64,000 nucleotides of DNA, taken from contig JAVGWX010000004.1 in NCBI GenBank assembly GCA_036924085.1, positions 41,978,793 through 42,042,792 on the forward strand, in the 5' to 3' direction. Source of the stretch: Ariolimax columbianus. Its lineage: Eukaryota > Mollusca > Gastropoda > Stylommatophora > Arionidae. The notes under the pieces are model-generated. The model made no database searches, was not told the origin of the DNA, and worked only from the letters and a program-made list of their open reading frames with translations. This document shows positions 12,005-23,299 of this stretch, piece after piece. The stretch's first letter is position 1. Every line of letters starts with the position of its first letter. The translations under genes and the position numbers were made by a program.

Positions 12005-12820
12005 TAAGCCTCGCCACTAGAAATCCCCTACCTTGACATTACTAACATGACCTCTAAGTGCCTCACTAATAATTCCCTCAAGGAATATATTGAAAAGTGT
12101 TTGGGAGAGTGTACAACCCTGTCTCACGCCGAATAATGTGCGGAACCAGTCATCTCGCTTCCTGTACACAAGAACTGCACTGGACGCCTTGTCATACAGG
12201 TGTTCAAGGATCTTCATATTTCCGTTCATTTTATACATCCTCGTGGTTGCCCATAGCACTTTATGCCATACACTATCAAACGCCTTCTTAAAATCAACAA
12301 ACACATGATACAGAATTTGCTGCTGTTCTAGATATTTCTCGCTTAGCAGTCTTAAATTAAATATATGTTCTGTAGTGCTTCTTCCCTGTCTGAACCCTGC
12401 TTGCTCCTCAGCAATGATGGTCTCTGCTTGGGGTTTCAATCGGTCGAGGATTAATCTAAGCATGACCCTGCTAGTGTGGCTGATGAGGCTTATTGTTCTG
12501 TAATGTTGGCACAGCTTTAAGTTTCCAGACTTAGGTAAAGGTATGATCACTGATTTTGTCCATAAGTCCGGCCAGTTTCCTGTCGTCCATATTTTTTACT
12601 TATGTGTGTCAGGCCTTCCACCTCTACCTCCCCACTTGCTTGTAAGGGCTCCGTTGGTATATCGTCCACGCCGGTCGCCTTCCCTCTTCTCAATGTCTTT
12701 ACCGCTGCAGCTACCTCTTCCTTCGTTATCAGTTGGTTATCCTCTATAGTTTTTGGTGTTGGACAGACTGTTTTCCCAAGTTCGTTCCGTCCATCATAGC
12801 TGTATAACTCGGGAACATAT
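12005..12820 (-). pseudogene. LINE RT fragment, inverted 5' part (left duplication)
   Basis: The minus strand encodes a reverse transcriptase segment with HYRTISLIS, EEQAGFRQGRSTTEH, VDFKKAFDSVWH and RQGCTLS, preceded by a frame-damaged ITKEEV-type region. It belongs to the same LINE family as 47393-49250. At 12821 the sequence flips to the plus strand and continues with the next part of the same gene (LEGIMNESLG), overlapping the end of the inverted part by about 20 codons. This is the structure expected from twin priming during LINE insertion. Confidence 0.85.
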
Positions 12821-12888
12821 TTCCTTGAGGGAATTATGAATGAGTCACTAGGAGATCACGTTGGTACTGTCAAGATAGGGGACCGAAC
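12821..12888 (+). pseudogene. LINE fragment, sense part, cut off by copy B
   Basis: It reads LEGIMNESLGDHVGTVKIGDR in the plus direction and stops abruptly at the GAA tail of copy B. The uninterrupted continuation exists after the right duplication at 24184. Confidence 0.85.
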
Positions 12889-12910
12889 TTCTTCTTCTTC
12901 TTCTTCTTCT
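12889..12910 (-). repeat. (GAA)n 3' tail of copy B
   Basis: TTC repeats on the plus strand directly abut 'gaccgaac' of the left duplication and precede 'tgcgtac', the conserved 3' end of the family. Confidence 0.85.
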
Positions 12911-12920
12911 GCGTACACAG

Positions 12921-15900
12921 TCAGACAGTAACCATTATTTTCTCGAAAAAAGCGGCGGTCATCCTGAGACTCTCGCCACTACCATAGAGCTTGTCTTGCA
13001 GTTCCACTGGCAATGGCCACATCTGCTCTCTCTGATCCTCGTATGTCGGGCAGTTCTGCAGCAGATGTTCAGTGGTCATTTTACCAGTACCGCACGGGCA
13101 TTCGTCGGTACACCCTATCTTCAATTTGTTGAAGAGGTGGTACCTCAGTCTGTTGTGGCCAGTGCGAAGTCTGAAGACAACGACCTGCTCTCTTCGGTTC
13201 AACTGGTAATAGGCATCGTTTTTGGTGTAACCAGTATGTTCGGTTTCCCATTTGGACATGTACCTGGCTTTGATAAGCCGTTTTGACTCTTCGTACGTCA
13301 TACTGGTATCTATTTGTGGTAGCCTTGCACCTTCTTTTGCCAGTCTGTCTGCCTCCTCGTTGCCTTGGATGTTGCAGTGTGACGGAACCCACTGTACCAC
13401 TACTCTTTTTGGTGCGGACTATTGGCACAGTTTGCAGAGTGCTACTCTTAAGTCATTAAGCTCAGTGTTTTTCTGGCTTTTTAGCGCTGTGACTACTTCG
13501 AGAGCATCTGTCAGCAGGACTATATGGCTCTCATTTTCACTGTGTGTTACCATTTCTTCCACTGCCGCCCTCAGTGCCTCTGCCTCTGCTCTGAAATTGC
13601 TCGTGTACTTACCAGTAGCGAATGACAGTGTTATTTTTCTGCCATTTGGTAGGTTCAGGAATGCTCCTGCCCCTCCGTTCTGTGTAGTGTTTGTTACAGA
13701 ACCGTCGGTGTATGCATGGGTCCAGTCCATGCTTGGGTAGCTTTTCGTTATGAAGCTTAGGGTAGTGTCTCTCCTTTCTTTTTCACTCTGGCAGTTTTTG
13801 TTTGCAATACCTGGTATATTTTCTACCACCTCTGGAAATATATCCTGCCTCCAAGTAGGTTTTCGTACAGTAGTGATGGGTTTTGGTGTTGTTAGTGCGT
13901 TTATGGAATCTTCGTGCATCTTTGCTTTGGCTATTTCTGCAAAGTTTCTCCGCTTTAGTTTCCCAGTTCCCAAATTGTTTAGCCTCTGGTACATTGGATG
14001 GTCCGTCAGTCTTCGGAGTTTCTCTGACTGCAGCTGGGCTCTGCAGTCTCTTCTGTCGGTCATGGATTGCAGTTTTGTAATCTTTTCAAGTTCTACAATT
14101 GGCGTTGACTTCATGCCACCTGTTATAATTCTCATGGCTTGGTTTTGAAGTTTGTTAACTTTATCGAAGTTCGCCTTCGCTGCTGTTGTCCATGCCGCGA
14201 TGCCATACTCGAGAACTGGTCTCACTCTTCCAGTGTACAGTTTCTTTAGTATGCCTTCGTCTGCTCCCCAGCTTGTGCCAGCAAGTTTCCTCATGATCGC
14301 CATTCTTTCTCTGGCTTTCATTCGGTTTCTCTCAATCTGACTTTTCCATGTCATGCGCCGATCAAATGTGACTCCCAGATAGGTTGGGTTGTCGTTTGGC
14401 TGCAGGATTTTGCCATTTAGGCTTAATTTGGTACTTTGGGGTTTTAATGAGAGCGAGAATATTGTGCACGTGGTTTTCTCCTCGTTTATTTTGACCAGCC
14501 ATGAGTTCGCCCACTCTTCCAGCGATGTTAGGGCCGTTTGCATCCGATTTCTTGCTATGGTGAGATTCTTTTCAGAGGTCCACATAGCCAGATCGTCTGC
14601 AAACATTGAGCTATGGACTCTTCTTGGTATATTCTCTGTAATGTCGTTTATATATACCAGGAAGAGTGTGGGTGACAGTACTCCCCCTTGGGGTACTCCC
14701 TGCTCGAGTGTCACCTTTTTGCTCATCTGCCCTTGTACTTGGACTCTGGCCGTTCTTTGTTTGAGGTAGTGGTTGATCCACTTGTACATCTTCCCACAAA
14801 CATCACTTCTCCTTAGCTTGACTCTAAGTCCATCCTTCCAGACTTTGTCAAATGCCTTTTCCAGATCCACCCAAACAGCTACTGTGTGTTTCTGTGCCTG
14901 GTAGGCATCTTCTATCTCCTGGGCTATGAGGATGACCTGGTCCTCAATGGATCTGTGCTGTCTAAAGCCGGCTTGCTGTGGAATTAGTATTCGTTTTTCT
15001 TCCAGATGCCACATCAGTCTGGTGTTTATCATCCGTTCCATTAGCTTGCCGACACAGCTCAGTAGGCTGATGGGCCTGTATCCATTCGGATCTGTTTTGT
15101 CCTTTCCTGTTTTTGGTACTGGTACCAGTATTGCATCTTTCCATGCCTGGGGTACAATACCCCTTTTCCAGCTTTGGTTCAGGACTGATAGTAGTTTTTT
15201 CTTCGCTGTTTGGCCCAGCCCCATCAGCATTTCGTTTGTTATCCCGTCTTTTCCGGGAGATTTCCTTTTCTTAAGTGTTCTCATAGCCTCTTCCATTTCG
15301 CGCATTGTTAGTTTGGCCATCATGTGCTCTTCAGGAGCCGTATTTATGTTTTCGTGTCCCTTTAGCTCTTCGCTAATGTCTGTATGCTTTTCTGCAGGGA
15401 CCTCGATGTGGTTTGCTCTGGCATAGTGATCGACAAAGGCGTTTGCGGCTTTCTTACCTGTGATCAAGTTCTCGCCCTGCTTGATAGTAATTTGTTTATT
15501 TGACGGGGTTTCGTCGTTCATGGCTCTGACTAGCTTCCATAGCTTGTTCCCTTCTTTGTCCAGGTTTAAACTTTCCGTTTTATTTTTCCAACTTTCTCTT
15601 GCTGTTTACTTGAGAGTGTGTTTGTACTTCGCCGTTGCGGCTTTGAGGGCGATGTTTGCCTCCATGGATTTTTCTCGCTCTGCCATGTTCCTAGCATTTG
15701 TAACTGCATCTTCCACTTTCTGCAACTCATCATTCCAGTAGGGCTTATAGTTTTTCCTAGCTCCTCTTGGGATGGTTTCAGTGGCGGCTTGCATTATTGC
15801 CTTGCTTAGGCTCTCCACCATGGGCTTCATTTTGGTGTTTCGTGTGTTGATGGTTTCACACAGCCCATCTGTCAGGATTGCAAAACTGTCCCAGTCGGCT

Positions 15901-16829
15901 CGTTTGTAATTCCAACGTGGGAGCGGTTTTGTTTCCTGTGGGCCTACTTCCATGTCAATGGTTAGCCTGATCGGCCTGTGGTCGCTACCTGCCAGTTGGT
16001 TTAGCACCTGGCGGTCTATTTTATAGTGTATGTCCTGTGTGGAGAAGGCCAAATCTGGAGTCGAGGTTGTATGCCATGTTCTTGAATAGAAGCTAGGGCT
16101 ATCCTCCGGCCTATTGATTAGGGATAGATTTGCATCTATCTCCCAATCTTCCACTTCGTCACCTCTACTGTCTGTGTCAGAGTATCCCCATCTCTCCGAG
16201 TGGCTGTTGAAATCTCCAACTACTATGCAGTTGGAGTCTCTGACCTCCATACTCGAGAGCGATAGGTCTCTGTTTGGTGGTCCGTACAGATTGAAAATGC
16301 GGAGCTTCGTCTCTTGAGCCATTATGTCAACTCCTACAATTTCTGCTTGTCCGGTGTGATTGACAGGTACCGCGCTACTCGGTATGCTGTTTCTGGTCAG
16401 TATCAGGACCCCTCCTTTGTGGCCTTCTCTATCTAGACGGAAGGTCTGGTATCCTCTGATTGAGAATTTATGGTTATTGTTGAGGTGCGTTTCCTGGATA
16501 CATGCCACGTCAATCGTACCTTCATGCAGGTGGTGTGTTAGGGAAAGTTTTTTGTTAATGACTCCCTCCGCATTCCACTGTAATATTTTGAGGGTCTTGA
16601 GGTTTTGGCCAATAGACGTTACCCCATAGCCATGTGCCTTGACTCCACGACACATGGGTGGGTGACCACCAGTAGTCAAGGGTGGGCCCCTTCGAGGCGT
16701 GGGGCCCGGCGCTATCGCTGCCTGGCGGGTCTCCTCAGGATGAGCGCCATGCGTTTTTCGAATAGGTTGTGCTGCCATCATACTGTGATTTACGTTGCAC
16801 TGTTTTGTTAGGCTTGCGGCCCCGTGCAT
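12921..16829 (-). pseudogene. GAA-LINE polyprotein, copy B, one frame with two nonsense codons
   Basis: The minus strand carries a single frame of about 1302 codons. Domains in order: APE endonuclease about residues 78-300 (Asn86 in QWNAEG, Glu113 in QETH, Asp207 and Asn209 in GDFNSH, Asp283-His284 in SDHRP); RT about 510-790 (GYRPISLLS, FADD with catalytic Asp745-Asp746); RNase H about 1034-1165 (YTDGS, FRAEAEAL, LLTDAL, GNEEAD); and a Cys/His motif about 1244-1260 (CPCGTGKMTTEHLLQNC). There is no gag-like ORF1 with zinc knuckles. Two stops break the frame: TAA at codon 408 (15608-15606, CAA in copy A) and TAG at codon 1137 (13421-13419, CAG in copy A). Both are single C-to-T changes on the sense strand. 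The element is otherwise intact and probably recently active. It belongs to the I-like group by its domain order; I cannot place it further. Confidence 0.92.
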
Positions 16830-17946
16830 CCGATTTCAACAGGCGTTTCTGTAGGGATGCCCTCCTTAGCCTTTGGCTGTCCCCAGCCTATCTGCAAGGC
16901 AGCAGTTGTTTACGATCGGAGTTTTCTCTCCTATGGAAGTTGTCTTACCAGACTATCGAGTCTTCACTACTCGTGTCTATAGGGTGCAATGATGATATGT
17001 GATATATGAGATGGACTGGTTTACCCGGAAGAGAGGCAGTCCAGTGTGTCTGTATCCCAGGATCGTCACGTCCTGCCAGAAACGTAGCATTTGCATGTGA
17101 GTGGGGTATCTCTTTTTCCCTTTATTTTCTTGGCTTCTATGCAGGGATGGTACGCCTAGCATTCCCCGCCACCTGGGGTGTTGACACAGTGGGGCAGGTG
17201 TGCAATGTCCGCTGGTCTGCATCTCTTCTGCGTCCAGCATGATAGTTATGGCTGATAACGTACAGAGGTAGATATCGTAACCGGAGTGCATTTAGCCAGA
17301 GGACAAGCCTGGTAATGTCACAGAGATGTTGATCGCCTGGTGTGCGGACAACTCTCATGGTCAGTGGTTGAGTCTTGACAGTTCACAGTGTGGTGGCTGC
17401 TCTACTGTTTTCGACACCCCGACCAGGTTCTAAGTCTTTGGTTGGTGTTTTTCGCACCCCATCGCCGTATAGGGTGAGTATCAAGCAGTTGTCCGCCCGC
17501 TTTGATTTGCGGGCGGCAAGGACCTCTTACTGTGGCTCTACCTGATAGGGCTGGGGCGCAAGCCCCAGGTTCCGAGCATGTAGGAGCCTCCCATTGCAGT
17601 GGTGCTGAGATTTTGGGCGGGATTGCGGCTTACAAGGGTTCGGCCGTAATACCCCACATGGTAGCCTCGCGCCCTTGGCTTATCAGCCTGGTACGTGAAC
17701 CAAAGTGTCTGCGGCTCCTCTCGATTTGAGCTGGTTTTCCGTAGCAACGCCCTGTCATTTGTAGGGTAAAACTGACCTGTCTTCAGATCTATTTCCAGCA
17801 CCCGTTCACTATTTGGTCAGACGAATTTATTGAGGGCTTTTGTTTGTCAATGACCAGGTATTTGAAATCTGCGGTTTCTGCGGAGTTAAACACGATTTCC
17901 GTGGCGTTCTTTCATTTGAGTGTTTGAGAGCTGACTTGTCGTCCGT

Positions 17947-17981
17947 GAGTCTAATACCAGCGTACGTTCATTATTAGACCC
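17947..17981 (-). promoter_or_regulatory. Leader hairpin, copy B unit 3
   Basis: Plus-strand arms are gagtctaat and attagaccc, with one mismatch at the stem base. It lies just 3' (in element sense) of the 18S-like repeat at 18025-18087. Confidence 0.6.
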
Positions 17982-18024
17982 AAACGGCAGTGCTCTCAAT
18001 TTGTCAGTTGTTCTACAGTATTGG

Positions 18025-18087
18025 CGTGTTCAGTCAAATTAAGCCGCAGGTTCCACACCTGGTGGTGCCCTTCCATCAATTCCCTTA
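18025..18087 (-). repeat. 18S-derived repeat in copy B leader (inner)
   Basis: In reverse it reads 'gggaattgatggaagggcac', then 'ggaacctgcggcttaatttg', then 'actgaacacg'. It matches the 60 bases of 18S before the junction with a few changes. Confidence 0.8.
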
Positions 18088-18132
18088 GCGAGACAATCAA
18101 GTTTCTTAAAGGGTAGCCCCAAAAATTTTCGA

Positions 18133-18167
18133 GGGTCTAATTCCAGCACATGTTCTCTATTAGACCC
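18133..18167 (-). promoter_or_regulatory. Leader hairpin, copy B unit 2
   Basis: Perfect gggtctaat/attagaccc arms with loop 'tccagcacatgttctct' (plus strand). Confidence 0.65.
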
Positions 18168-18207
18168 CACGAAGGTGTACTTTTTGATAGTCATTCTGCA
18201 GTATTGG

Positions 18208-18270
18208 CGTGGTAAGTTAACTTAGGTCTCAGGCTCCACTCCTGATAGTGCTCTTCCGTCAATTCCTTTA
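18208..18270 (-). repeat. 18S-derived repeat in copy B leader (outer)
   Basis: A more diverged copy of the 18S junction region. In reverse it reads 'aaaggaattgacggaagagc', then 'ggagcctgag', then a mutated 'cctaagttaacttaccacg'. Confidence 0.75.
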
Positions 18271-18327
18271 TTAAACACTGAATGCAGACAAAACCGAGCC
18301 ACAGGGGACATAACCCCAGATTTCTGG

Positions 18328-18361
18328 GGGTCTAAGTCCAGCACCAGTTCCTTATTAGACT
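18328..18361 (-). promoter_or_regulatory. Leader hairpin, copy B unit 1
   Basis: Arms gggtctaag and attagact on the plus strand, with slightly imperfect pairing. It is the hairpin nearest the real 18S junction. Confidence 0.55.
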
Positions 18362-18403
18362 CCAGAAGAGTGGTCTCGGCATGTCAATCATTTCGGTGTT
18401 GGC

Positions 18404-18426
18404 TGTGTTGAGTCAAATTAAGCCGC

Positions 18427-18475
<49 letters not shown>

Positions 18476-19641
18476 TTTGCAACCATACTTCCCCCGGAAC
18501 CCAAACACTTTGGTTTCCCGGAAGCTGCCCGCAGAGTCATCGAAGCAACTCCTGCGGATCGCTAGTCGGCATCGTTTATGGTCAGAACTACGACGGTATC
18601 TGATCGTCTTCGCGCCTCTGACTTTCGTTCTTGATTAATGAAAACATTCTTGACAAATGCTTTCGCAGTAGCTCGTCTTGCGGCGATCCAAGAATTTCAC
18701 CTCTAACGCCGCAATACGAATGCCCCCGTTTGTCCCTGTTAATCATTACCTCCAGTTCCGAAAACCAACAAAATAGAACCGAGGTCCTATTCCATTATTC
18801 CATGCACCATTATTCAGGCAGCCGAGGCCTGCTTTGAACACTCTAATTTTTTCAAAGTAAACGCGCCGGCCACCCAGGACGCTCAGCGAAGAGCACCCGT
18901 GGGAGAGAGCCGGCAGACGGTAGGGCAGGAGACAACGGGCAGTGAACCGGCGCGAGCCGGACCGCCCGCCTGCGCCTGAGATCCAACTACGAGCTTTTTA
19001 ACTGCAACAACTTTAATATACGCTATTGGAGCTGGAATTACCGCGGCTGCTGGCACCAGACTTGCCCTCCAATAGATCCTCGTTAAAGGGTTTAAAGTGT
19101 ACTCATTCCAATTACGGGGCCTCGAAAGAGTCCCGTATTGTTATTTTTCGTCACTACCCCCCGTGCCGGGAGTGGGTAAGTTGCGCGCCTGCTGCCTTCC
19201 TTGGATGTGGTAGCCGTTTCTCATGCTCCCTCTCCGGAATCGAACCCTGATTCTCCGTTACCCGTTACAAACATGGTAGGCATGTCACGTACCATCGACA
19301 TTTGATAGGGCAGACATTTGAAAGATGCGTCGCCGGCACATGAGGCCATGCGATCAGCACAAAGTTATCCAGAGTCACCAGTGGGGACGCCGCAACCCCG
19401 CGAGGGGAAACGACGATTGGTTTTGAACTAATAAAAGCGCTCTTTCCGCGAGGGTCGGAGCTTGGTAAGCATGTATTAGCTCTAGAATTGCCACAGTTAT
19501 CCAAGTAGGATCGTGTCATCTAAGGAACCTCGACTGATTTAATGAGCCATTCGCGGTTTCACCGTGAGACAGTGTGAACTTAGACAGGCATGGCTTAATC
19601 TTTGAGACAAGCATATGACTACTGGCAGGATCAACCAGATA
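18404..19641 (-). rRNA. 18S rRNA nucleotides 1 to ~1238 (copy B), 3'-truncated
   Basis: The minus strand starts with 'tatctggttgatcctgccag', the 18S 5' end, and runs through 'ccagcagccgcggtaattcc' to 'tttgactcaacac', where the LINE leader begins. It is nearly full quality but lacks the 3' ~580 nt, so it is not a functional gene. The junction is the same base as in copies A and D. Confidence 0.95.
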
Positions 19642-20276
19642 TCTGTCGGAGACCTACGTACAGCACACACCGGTCGGCGGAGGAAGGGTGTGTTTTTGTA
19701 AAAAGCCTCGCTGGGACGACGGCCGCAGGGACCGACTGACGGGACGGACGGTTTGTTCCACCCGTCCCTCACTCCGTCGACCTAGGACCGCCTGACAGGG
19801 GCCTCCCACACGCACCAGACGACCGACCGACCGGGCTCGCTCGAGGAGGGATGGCAGCGCTCTGTGCAGAACGGATCCCAACGACCTCGGCGACGAATTT
19901 CACTGGGACTAGAGACACAATTTGGCCTGCCCTTCTTCTCCGTAGGGAGAACGAAGGGCCTCGAGGCAACGATTCCTGCTTTCCATTTGCCGGTCACAAG
20001 CTCTTTGCGAGAGTCGGACCACCAGCGAGACGTACTGTCGAGCTCTGCTATAAGCCTTAGATAAATCACCACGGACGGACCACGTTTCCTGATACGGACC
20101 AGACTAGCGCACCTCGGTGGAGGAGCCACTACCACAAACCGCACCCAATTCGCACTACGGGGAAAGGCAGGCGAGCGTTTTCCGCAAGCCCGCGCTATCG
20201 CTCCGCCTGGCGGGACTGAGATCGCTTTACGAACACTGGTTGAAATTGAGTCGCCGCGGCGAGACAACTACCCCAG
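19642..20276 (-). other. 5' external transcribed spacer of rDNA (copy B)
   Basis: GC-rich sequence immediately upstream of the 18S 5' end, alignable with 41457-42102. Shared landmarks include 'ggcgagacaactaccccag' (plus strand, ending 20276), 'cgctttacgaacactggttg', and a purine/CCGACC-rich block near 19800-19835. It ends abruptly at 20276, at the same point as copy D. I infer that this end corresponds to the Pol I transcription start. Open frames here are not conserved in frame with copy D and are not genes. Confidence 0.8.
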
Positions 20277-21233
20277 ACACTGCGCATCACTTTTTCATCA
20301 TTATTTTCGTAGTACAGTGGACTTTAGCCTTTAGACACATACGTATTTTTCATGAAATTTTCGTTAAATTGAAACTGATTCACTTCGCAGAGTCGACATA
20401 TCGGCTGGCAAACATTGTAACAATACCACAGAGCCGATATAATGGCTTGAACTATTAACAGACTAATATTTGAAAATTTATCAATACCAGCTTTTCCTGA
20501 ATGGATAAAGATGCGTATACTTCCTAGCAGAAGTTTTGTATTAACAAAATAAATGTGCACAGAAGCCCACATATTCCGGACTGAATATATTGACATCATG
20601 AGTGTGGATGTATTTTCTAGACCTGGGCACGACAAATCCTGGTCACCATGGCGGCTAGAAATATTGCCGTGACACCTAATATTTCAGGACCAGTGTCAAT
20701 ATCAATTCATCCATTACTTCCTGCATTTTACACAACCATACTCTGAACTTTTCTTTCTGCACTTTACCTGGATCCTACACTGTTTACCTGACGCCTAGAT
20801 CGTAAACAAATGTGTCACTCCGTAGTCTAGACTAAACATTTCAGGAAAGGGGAGAAAACTTCGTTAGCGAAGCATTTTACAAGCTTTTAACACATCTTCC
20901 AACTATCTGCCTTTTCTGTTATGTTATGCTCCTAAGAAACAATTTCACTGCACTCTGGGCATAGCCATAAGTATTCAGTTTCTTTCAATAAATGGCGAAC
21001 GGTGTGAATACTAGTTGTTCAGGTAGCTCGTTGGTTGTACAGACTTCTGACTCGTCCTTACATGAGTTCTGCTCCGCTCGACTCTCGTTCAATCTCAATG
21101 TACTGAAGCCTATACATTGCTGATTCATCTATTGGACTGTCATCATTCGATGCACGTTCATTGATAAACTGACAAATGTGTCTTCTATTAATCTCTAATG
21201 GGGCCCTTAGAAGTGTATTTTTGGATCAAGACA

Positions 21234-21548
21234 CTGAGCAGCTCATGAGTTGCAGAGGTCAGCGACTCATAGCTGACTTCGAGCCTCAGGACCTGCGAAC
21301 CAGAGATGCCAGGACCCGTCTACACCTTCATGTGGTGATCCTGGATAACAGGCTGAAACAGAGCAGACCAGCAGCCCGGTACTCAAGAATTTCTGCAAAT
21401 ATTGCAGCCAAGCTGTAAACCACGACACAACCCATTCCATTCTCCGGACTACATCCTGCTACTTGCAAAGCCCTTTTCATGGCTTGGTAGCGGAGATTGA
21501 GAGCATCCAGAGCTTGGTAGCAGAGATTGAGAACGAACGAAGAAGAAC
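21234..21548 (+). mobile_element. GAA-tailed SINE-like repeat (right duplication)
   Basis: Duplicate of 9938-10252, with no differences noticed. Confidence 0.7.
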
Positions 21549-21590
21549 AGTGGGTGCTTTCGAATCAATGCATTGGACCTAAGACGCAAC

Positions 21591-21791
21591 ACAGTGAAGC
21601 AGTTGACAACAGCCAACGGCTCATATCTACTAACGTCAGGATCACCAAACCTGAGCTGACTGAGACCCTCTACCGCTTCCAAGTAGTAGCATACAAAGGC
21701 TGCATTACAGTAGTGTGTCTAAGAAAATAGAGATAGCAGTGGAAAGGCAAACTGGGTACTTAAAACAAAGTCAACTGAAACCGGATGCGAT
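21591..21791 (+). mobile_element. Second SINE-like unit (right duplication)
   Basis: Duplicate of 10295-10495, with one noticed difference (G at 21698 versus A at 10402). Confidence 0.55.
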
Positions 21792-22599
21792 TTGTGTCAA
21801 CTTTCCTAGTCTGTCCGAGTCTGGCTCCCTGTTTCTTCGCGTTCCGTTCCCGTGGCCTCTGGATTGGGTCCACCTTCGGGTCAGCGTGATTCTTGCTGTG
21901 CTGAGAATACGGTGTTATGAGAGGTTTCGTGTAACCTCAAGTAGAAGGGGACAGGAGGTAGGCGGCTTCAGTCCAAGTAGGAAGGCACTTGAGTAGTGTA
22001 AACCTGAGCTGAATTCTGTGGTGCAGTTAAGAACTGTTTTCTCACGGTTTAAGCCAGGCACAGCCGCAGTAAAATGCAGCATAACAATAGAATAACCCAA
22101 CGAAAGCACATGAATTTCACAGAGTAAAGTCCTTGATACCCACTGGTGAAGAAGTCGTGAATTATAATTCGAACAGGAACTAGCAAACAGCAGAAAACAA
22201 CACAAACACCGGAGCGAGTCGAGAACGCAGCAGTCAGACAAGGCCAATCTTTTCTCTACCAGGATAGTAGATATCTCTAATCAAACACATACACGCAAAA
22301 AGGATACACATTGCAAATTTAAAAGAAGCAAACAAGTGATTTTCTCCAGATGGTGCATGTGCTGCAACAGATTGAGAGTCCATCTTTGTTTGACTACATT
22401 TCTTATTCTAGTGTAGTTTGTCTTTTCCAGTTAGCATCTACGTTTTTTTGTGTGTTCTTACATGTATAATTAATTTTTTTCCCAAAAGATATTTCTAATA
22501 TATAGGGAAACAATTGAAAACCTCAAGGTCAGTAATTAGACAATTTAATTTTAGCGACAGCAAAACCAGTAGAAACGGCAAGTATACTATTCAGCAATC

Positions 22600-22769
22600 T
22601 GAAAACATACACACCAGACAATAGAAAACATACACACCAGACAACAGAAAACATACACACCAGACAACACAAAGCATACACACCAGACAACAGAAAGCAT
22701 TCACACCAGACAACAGAAAGCATTCACACCAGACAACAGAAAGCATTCACACCAGACAACAAGTACCAC
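22600..22769. repeat. 23-bp minisatellite (right duplication)
   Basis: Same array as 11305-11475. The unit number appears unchanged, which argues for a very recent duplication because such arrays change length readily. Confidence 0.9.
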
Positions 22770-23299
22770 AGACAAAAGGAAATATCCAGATACATTTGAA
22801 GACACTACTTTTTATAAGCAGACATAGACCACACACGAATATGCCCCAATGCATGTGTCACGTGATAAACAAATAACAGCATTGCTTGTTTCGATTTAGG
22901 TTTGTATCCCATATCTACACTTGAACGGTTCTGCTTTCATTTTCTTCTCTTAACGTGCATGGGGCTAAAAGTATCGAAGATTTGAGAAGCATTGCTAGTA
23001 CAGTTTATGAAACATTGAAAGAAGATGATTGTTAACGCAACTTTCTTGCAGAAGGCAATGAGTGGAATCGACGTCTGGACGAAGCTGCAACATCTCAAAT
23101 GCCAAAACAAAGAGCTTGGGCAAATATGCAGCTTAATACTTTTTTAATGTAATAACGAGTCTTTTCTGCTGAATTATCAGTTCTTGTATCTGATACAGAA
23201 TCCAACTAAATCTAGAGCAAAAGTAAATAAACTATTGGTAGATAAGATATACAGATATCCCATTCCTGTCTTGTATCTTTCATCTTCGCTTAAATAATT

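Larger units (their letters stand above)
8981..12888. repeat. 3.9-kb direct repeat, left copy (putative giant target-site duplication)
   Basis: This 3908-bp segment recurs as 20277-24183 (3907 bp). I noticed only five differences: 10402 A/G, 10979 G/C, 11027 T/A, 11328 T/A, and an 8-versus-7 T run near 11177. The left copy is preceded by unique DNA (gattataaa) and stops exactly where the tail of copy B begins. The right copy starts exactly at the ETS end of copy B and runs on into the rest of a LINE. That is the arrangement of a target-site duplication flanking copy B. Confidence 0.9.
16830..18403 (-). other. Leader (5' UTR) of GAA-LINE copy B
   Basis: Noncoding leader homologous to 762-2163 and 43342-44690. 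It has two 18S-derived repeats (18208-18270 and 18025-18087) and three hairpins (18328-18361, 18133-18167, 17947-17981), one more unit than copy A. The conserved block containing 'ggctgataagcca' and 'cgcgaggctaccatgtg' lies at 17640-17700 in reverse. The last block before the ATG (16830-16980) is the one also found at 52906-53098. Confidence 0.75.
12889..20276 (-). mobile_element. ETS-18S-GAA-LINE chimera, copy B (7.4 kb)
   Basis: Read on the minus strand it consists of 5' ETS (20276-19642), 18S nucleotides 1 to about 1238 (19641-18404), leader (18403-16830), a nearly intact LINE frame (16829-12921), and a (GAA)n tail (12910-12889). Neither end is rDNA beyond these parts: the outer flanks are the two copies of a 3.9-kb single-copy segment. 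The ETS start agrees within two bases with copy D. The composite therefore behaves as a single retrotransposed RNA. An assembly join of unrelated pieces is the main alternative. Confidence 0.85.

Noticed and set aside
13252..15809. Plus-strand frames across copy B
   Set aside because: They are antisense shadows of the minus-strand LINE polyprotein, whose motifs are unmistakable.
12889..18403. Assignment to the R2 class of rDNA elements
   Set aside because: The domain order is APE endonuclease first, then RT and RNase H; R2 has a restriction-like endonuclease after RT and a 28S target. Identity with a named 18S-specific family could not be tested here.
19654..20267. Open frames of 66-161 codons in the GC-rich ETS (and 41356-42205 in copy D)
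   Set aside because: They lie in the rDNA transcribed spacer, are not conserved in frame between copies B and D, and arise from GC-rich, stop-poor sequence.
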